The position numbers and the translations under genes were made by a program. A stretch of 8,566 nucleotides of DNA, from positions 1 to 8,566 of the forward strand of contig CACXCL010000137.1 in the NCBI GenBank assembly GCA_902766115.1, given 5' to 3'. The notes below the pieces were generated by a model. The model searched no databases. It saw only the letters and a program-made list of their open reading frames with translations, and was not told the origin of the DNA. Positions 6,222 through 8,566 of the stretch are shown here, in pieces. Every line of letters begins with the position of its first letter. The stretch's first letter is position 1. The stretch comes from an uncultured Ruminococcus sp. (GTDB taxonomy: Bacteria; Bacillota; Clostridia; Oscillospirales; CAG-272).

Positions 6222-7229
6222 ATGACGAACCTGATACTGCCCGAAGGGTACCGCCCGAAGCTGGACGTTTACGACACGCAGCGCGCCATTGAATTCATAA
6301 AGGATACTTTCAGGCGCGACCTCGGCGAGGCGCTGTCCCTGAAGCGCGTTTCCGCGCCGCTGTTCGTAAGAGAAGACTCGGGTCTCAACGACAACCTGAA
6401 CGGCTACGAGCGTCCGGTGTCCTTCGACATCCCCGCTGTGGGGACCGACGCCCAGGTGGTCCACTCTCTCGCGAAGTGGAAGCGGCTGGCTCTTGCGAAA
6501 TACGACTTCCATCCGGGGAAGGGACTCTACACCGATATGAACGCCATCCGCCGGGACGAGGAGCTGGACAACATCCATTCGGTCTACGTGGACCAGTGGG
6601 ACTGGGAGAAGATAATCGGCGAGGAGGACCGGAACCTGCCGTTCCTTTACGAAACCGTGAAGAAGATCGTCGGCGCGGTATGCGAGACGGGCGAAAAGCT
6701 CCGCCGGACGTTCCCCGTCCTCGACTGCGAGATCGACAGGGAAGTGACCTTCGTCACCTCTCAGGAGCTGGAGGATATGTACCCCGACAAGACCCCAAAG
6801 GAGAGGGAGGCGCTGTTCGTCCGGGATCACAGAACGACCTTCATCGCGCAAATCGGCGGGAAGCTCCGCTCGGGCAAGCCCCACGACGGCCGCGCGCCGG
6901 ACTACGACGACTGGGACCTTAACGGCGATATCATCCTGTGGAACGACGTCCTCGGAATTCCGTTCGAGATATCCTCCATGGGTATCCGCGTCAGCCCGGA
7001 GTCGCTGAGGCGCCAGCTCCGCGAGGCGGGGTGCGTCGAGAGGGAAGCCCTCTCGTTCCATAAGATGCTCCTCGGAGGCGAGCTGCCCCTCACCATGGGC
7101 GGCGGCATCGGCCAGTCCCGTCTCTGTATGCTCCTGATGCAGACGGCGCACATCGGCGAGGTCCAGGTGTCCGTCTGGGACGCCGAAACGCTTGAAAAAT
7201 GCACCGCGGCGGGGGTCAGGATTCTTTGA
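6222..7229 (+). CDS. asnA: Aspartate--ammonia ligase (AsnA-type asparagine synthetase)
   Basis: Makes asparagine from aspartate, ammonia and ATP in the cytosol, through an aspartyl-AMP intermediate. It is a class II aminoacyl-tRNA-synthetase-like fold and is unrelated to glutamine-dependent AsnB. It has 335 residues, against 330 for E. coli AsnA. Family landmarks are VSAPLFV and GLNDNLNGYERPVSFD in the first 70 residues, HSLAKWKRLAL at 81-91, GLYTDMNAIRRDE at 101-113, SVYVDQWDWE at 120-129, HDGRAPDYDDW at 221-231, ILWN at 238-241 and the class II motif 3-like GGGIGQSRLCMLLM at 293-306. The frame opens at a TTG at 6198, but AAGGGG lies 8 bases before the ATG at 6222 and the family starts here. 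It is a single-gene transcript ending at a hairpin terminator and is divergent from the TIM-barrel gene. Confidence 0.97.
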   Translation: MTNLILPEGYRPKLDVYDTQRAIEFIKDTFRRDLGEALSLKRVSAPLFVREDSGLNDNLNGYERPVSFDIPAVGTDAQVVHSLAKWKRLALAKYDFHPGKGLYTDMNAIRRDEELDNIHSVYVDQWDWEKIIGEEDRNLPFLYETVKKIVGAVCETGEKLRRTFPVLDCEIDREVTFVTSQELEDMYPDKTPKEREALFVRDHRTTFIAQIGGKLRSGKPHDGRAPDYDDWDLNGDIILWNDVLGIPFEISSMGIRVSPESLRRQLREAGCVEREALSFHKMLLGGELPLTMGGGIGQSRLCMLLMQTAHIGEVQVSVWDAETLEKCTAAGVRIL

Positions 7230-7235
7230 TACAAG

Positions 7236-7279
7236 AAAAAGATCCGTTCGGTTTAAGATAACACCGAACGGATCTTTTT
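7236..7279. terminator. Bidirectional intrinsic terminator between asnA and the lipoprotein gene
   Basis: Seventeen-base perfectly complementary arms (7236-7252 and 7263-7279) surround a 10-base loop. The outer part of the stem is A-rich on the left and T-rich on the right, so it can terminate in either direction. It begins 6 bases after the asnA stop and lies 8 bases beyond the stop of the convergent lipoprotein gene, so both transcripts probably use it. Confidence 0.93.
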
Positions 7280-7287
7280 TATCAATA

Positions 7288-7971
7288 TCAGTTTCCCAGT
7301 TCCTCCAGGGGGATCTTTTCCCCGGTCGCTCGGTTCGTCACCTGTCCGTCTTCCACGGCGGACACGCCGTATCCCTCCGCCAGGACCATATACGTCCCGT
7401 CGTCGTTTGCGCCGAGGCAGACGAGATATTCCGTCCCCTCTTTGAAGGAGACGCCGTTTTCCTCGTTCATATAGGTCACGCCGATCTTTTTCGCCTCTTC
7501 CTCGGTGAAGTCGTAACCCGCCTTCGCTCTCTCCTCTTCGCCCATGGCGTTCATGTAATCGAACATCGACACCGTTCCGCCGTAGTAGGATACGCCGATC
7601 GTTTCTCCTTCAAAGGAGCCCTTTACGACCTCGACCACCTCAAATTCGGCAGTCGTCAAGGGGAGTCCGCCGCTCGACAGCGCCGTCTCCCGGTCCCCGA
7701 GACAAACGCCCCGGATCACGAGATCGGCGTTCTCGCAGATATCGTTCAGGTCGGTGAAAACGTAATCGAAATTCGCGGAGACGAAGCGCTCTTCGGCATA
7801 CCCGGAGGTATCTTCCTTCTTTGTGCCCTCTCCGACAGAATCGGGAACCGCGAGCTGAGTCTGTTCGTTGTCCGGCTTTAAGACGGACGGATTATGCTTC
7901 TGATCGGCCGAGCAGGCGCACAAAAGAAGAAGGATGGACAAGGTCAGAGTGATGACAATGGCTTTTTTCAT
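7288..7971 (-). CDS. Predicted lipoprotein of unknown function
   Basis: A 227-residue secreted protein that I cannot assign to a named family. It opens with a lipoprotein signal: MKKA, a hydrophobic core, and a lipobox LCAC at 17-20, so Cys20 should be lipidated and the protein anchored on the outer face of the membrane. Residues 21-60 are a polar, low-complexity linker rich in Asp, Glu, Lys, Thr and Ser. From about 75 onward is a compact beta-rich domain (ADLVIRGV near 81-88, then TTAEFEVVEVVKGSFEGETIGV and YYGGTVSMFD, and later EYLVCLGANDDGTYMVL). That V-KG-F-G-I-V pattern recurs in many secreted proteins of Gram-positive bacteria with undefined roles. The ATG has AAAGGAG 9 bases upstream. 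It converges on asnA and diverges from the MBL-fold gene. Confidence 0.8.
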   Translation of the reverse strand: MKKAIVITLTLSILLLLCACSADQKHNPSVLKPDNEQTQLAVPDSVGEGTKKEDTSGYAEERFVSANFDYVFTDLNDICENADLVIRGVCLGDRETALSSGGLPLTTAEFEVVEVVKGSFEGETIGVSYYGGTVSMFDYMNAMGEEERAKAGYDFTEEEAKKIGVTYMNEENGVSFKEGTEYLVCLGANDDGTYMVLAEGYGVSAVEDGQVTNRATGEKIPLEELGN

Positions 7972-8005
7972 AATGAAATTCTCCTTTTGAATTTTTTTCT
8001 ACTTA

Positions 8006-8011
8006 ATTATA
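8006..8011 (-). promoter_or_regulatory. Probable -10 box of the lipoprotein gene
   Basis: A perfect TATAAT on the minus strand lies about 35 bases before the lipoprotein start codon. The hexamer 17 bases upstream, AAGGAT, is a poor -35 match and there is no extended TG, so the promoter is either weak, activator-dependent or wrongly placed. The phased half-sites at 8043-8067 lie just upstream of it. Confidence 0.5.
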
Positions 8012-8042
8012 CGATCCGCGCGTGAATTATCCTTACTGTTTT

Positions 8043-8067
8043 TTGAATTTATTTCAACTTTTTTGAA
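8043..8067. promoter_or_regulatory. Three alternating TTGAA/TTCAA half-sites at 10-base spacing
   Basis: TTGAA (8043-8047), TTCAA (8053-8057) and TTGAA (8063-8067) are separated by exactly 5 bases each, forming two overlapping inverted repeats with one helical turn between half-sites. The element sits upstream of the MBL-gene -35 box and just upstream of the lipoprotein promoter, a natural place for an operator serving both genes. The DNA is AT-rich, so chance or an UP element are alternatives. Confidence 0.4.
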
Positions 8068-8078
8068 AAATCGCGCAC

Positions 8079-8112
8079 TTGACATTTTTCATCCGCCTTG
8101 ATATGATATAAT
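8079..8112 (+). promoter_or_regulatory. Sigma-A-type promoter of the MBL-fold gene
   Basis: A perfect TTGACA (8079-8084) is followed after 17 bases by TATGAT (8102-8107). A perfect TATAAT (8107-8112), preceded by TGA, overlaps this and could work as an extended -10, but it would be 22 bases from the -35. Either choice starts transcription at about 8114-8119, giving a leader of a little over 30 bases. Confidence 0.85.
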
Positions 8113-8150
8113 CCGATATGACAAGGATACTTCGGGGAAAGAGGTGACGG

Positions 8151-8566
8151 ATGGTGAAACGCAGAAGAAGAGTTGACAAAAGAGTTTTCCGCGCCGTCGG
8201 CAACGTCGTACTTGCCGTTGTCCTCATCGCCGTCGCCGTCCTTTTCTTTCTAAACTATTTCGGAATAAAGCCGGGACGGCTCTTCGCTCACACCCGGGAC
8301 GTGTCCGTCCACTTCATCGACGTGGGGCAGGGCGACGCGGCGCTTGTGCTGACCAAAGAGCACGCCGTCCTGGTGGACGCGGGGCCCGTGGCGGCGGCGG
8401 GAAAGACCGCCGAATACGTCAGGTCCTATACGTCAAAACTCGACTACGTCCTCATCAGCCACCCCCACGAGGATCACATGGGCGGCCTGCCGAAGATCAT
8501 CGAAACGGTGGAAGTGGACGCGATCATCATGACCGCCGACGGGTCCGATTCCGCGTTTTTCACCCG
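8151..8566 (+). CDS. Membrane-anchored ComEC-like metallo-beta-lactamase-fold protein (truncated by window end)
   Basis: The first 138 codons are present; the gene runs off the right edge. A strongly basic start (MVKRRRR) is followed by a single hydrophobic segment at about 16-37, which predicts one N-terminal membrane anchor with the rest outside the cell. From residue 51 the sequence VSVHFIDVGQGDAALV is the hallmark opening of the ComEC/Rec2 C-terminal metallo-beta-lactamase domain. HAVLVDAG follows at 71-78 and HPHEDHMGG at 104-112 is the metal-binding HxHxDH motif. Stand-alone proteins of this type are common in Firmicutes and are usually called ComEC-like or MBL-fold hydrolases; the membrane competence channel itself is absent here so far. 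AGAGG lies 6 bases before the ATG. A role as an extracellular nuclease or hydrolase is plausible but cannot be shown. Confidence 0.9.
   Translation, partial: MVKRRRRVDKRVFRAVGNVVLAVVLIAVAVLFFLNYFGIKPGRLFAHTRDVSVHFIDVGQGDAALVLTKEHAVLVDAGPVAAAGKTAEYVRSYTSKLDYVLISHPHEDHMGGLPKIIETVEVDAIIMTADGSDSAFFT

Noticed and set aside
6195..7151. Long minus-strand open frame opposite asnA
   Set aside because: It mirrors the AsnA coding strand in GC-rich DNA. AsnA motifs are unmistakable and the antisense product shows no family features.
8118..8147. Nine-codon open frame (MTRILRGKR) ahead of the MBL-fold gene, possible leader peptide
   Set aside because: Its ATG is at or next to the predicted transcription start with no ribosome binding site, and there is no attenuator hairpin after it.

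Overview
The window looks like chromosomal DNA from a GC-rich member of the Clostridia, probably an uncultured gut-type anaerobe of the Oscillospirales or a neighbouring order. This is inferred from gene content and style. There is a type III pantothenate kinase, a lone ECF-transporter S component, an Lrp/AsnC-regulator plus aminotransferase pair, AsnA, strong AGGAGG-type ribosome binding sites, and AT-rich sigma-A promoters between GC-rich genes. No rRNA, tRNA, CRISPR array, phage or transposase gene was seen. The window is ordinary chromosome with compact operons.

Layout. Positions 1-130 are non-coding and carry small inverted repeats and a heptamer tandem repeat. From 5111 down to 163 runs one minus-strand gene cluster: a MutS-family ATPase without a mismatch-recognition domain, an Lrp/AsnC-type regulator, a class I/II PLP aminotransferase, type III pantothenate kinase (coaX) and an ECF S component. 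The first three genes are joined by one-base stop/start overlaps (TAATG and TGATG), coaX follows after 10 bases, and the S component after a further 87 bases. A sigma-A-type promoter (5163-5191) lies upstream and a UUCG-capped intrinsic terminator (133-160) lies directly after the last stop. Upstream of this cluster, also on the minus strand, is a xylose-isomerase-like TIM-barrel protein (5216-6079).

The TIM-barrel gene diverges from asnA (6222-7229, plus strand), which encodes ammonia-dependent asparagine synthetase. Two good sigma-A promoters stand back to back between them, with only 9 bases between their -35 boxes. asnA converges on a minus-strand lipoprotein gene (7288-7971), and the two share a bidirectional terminator (7236-7279). 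The lipoprotein gene diverges from a plus-strand, membrane-anchored ComEC-like metallo-beta-lactamase-fold protein that runs off the end of the window.

How the genes may work together. CoaX makes 4'-phosphopantothenate, the first step of CoA synthesis, and the S component is a good candidate for pantothenate uptake. The aminotransferase and regulator suggest amino-acid control of the same transcript. The MutS-like protein at the head of the operon has no obvious metabolic role and is the most puzzling member. I found no clearly new multi-gene system. The items most worth a second look are the MutS-like/regulator/aminotransferase coupling, the non-canonical GADI motif of CoaX, and a phased three-half-site element between the last two genes.
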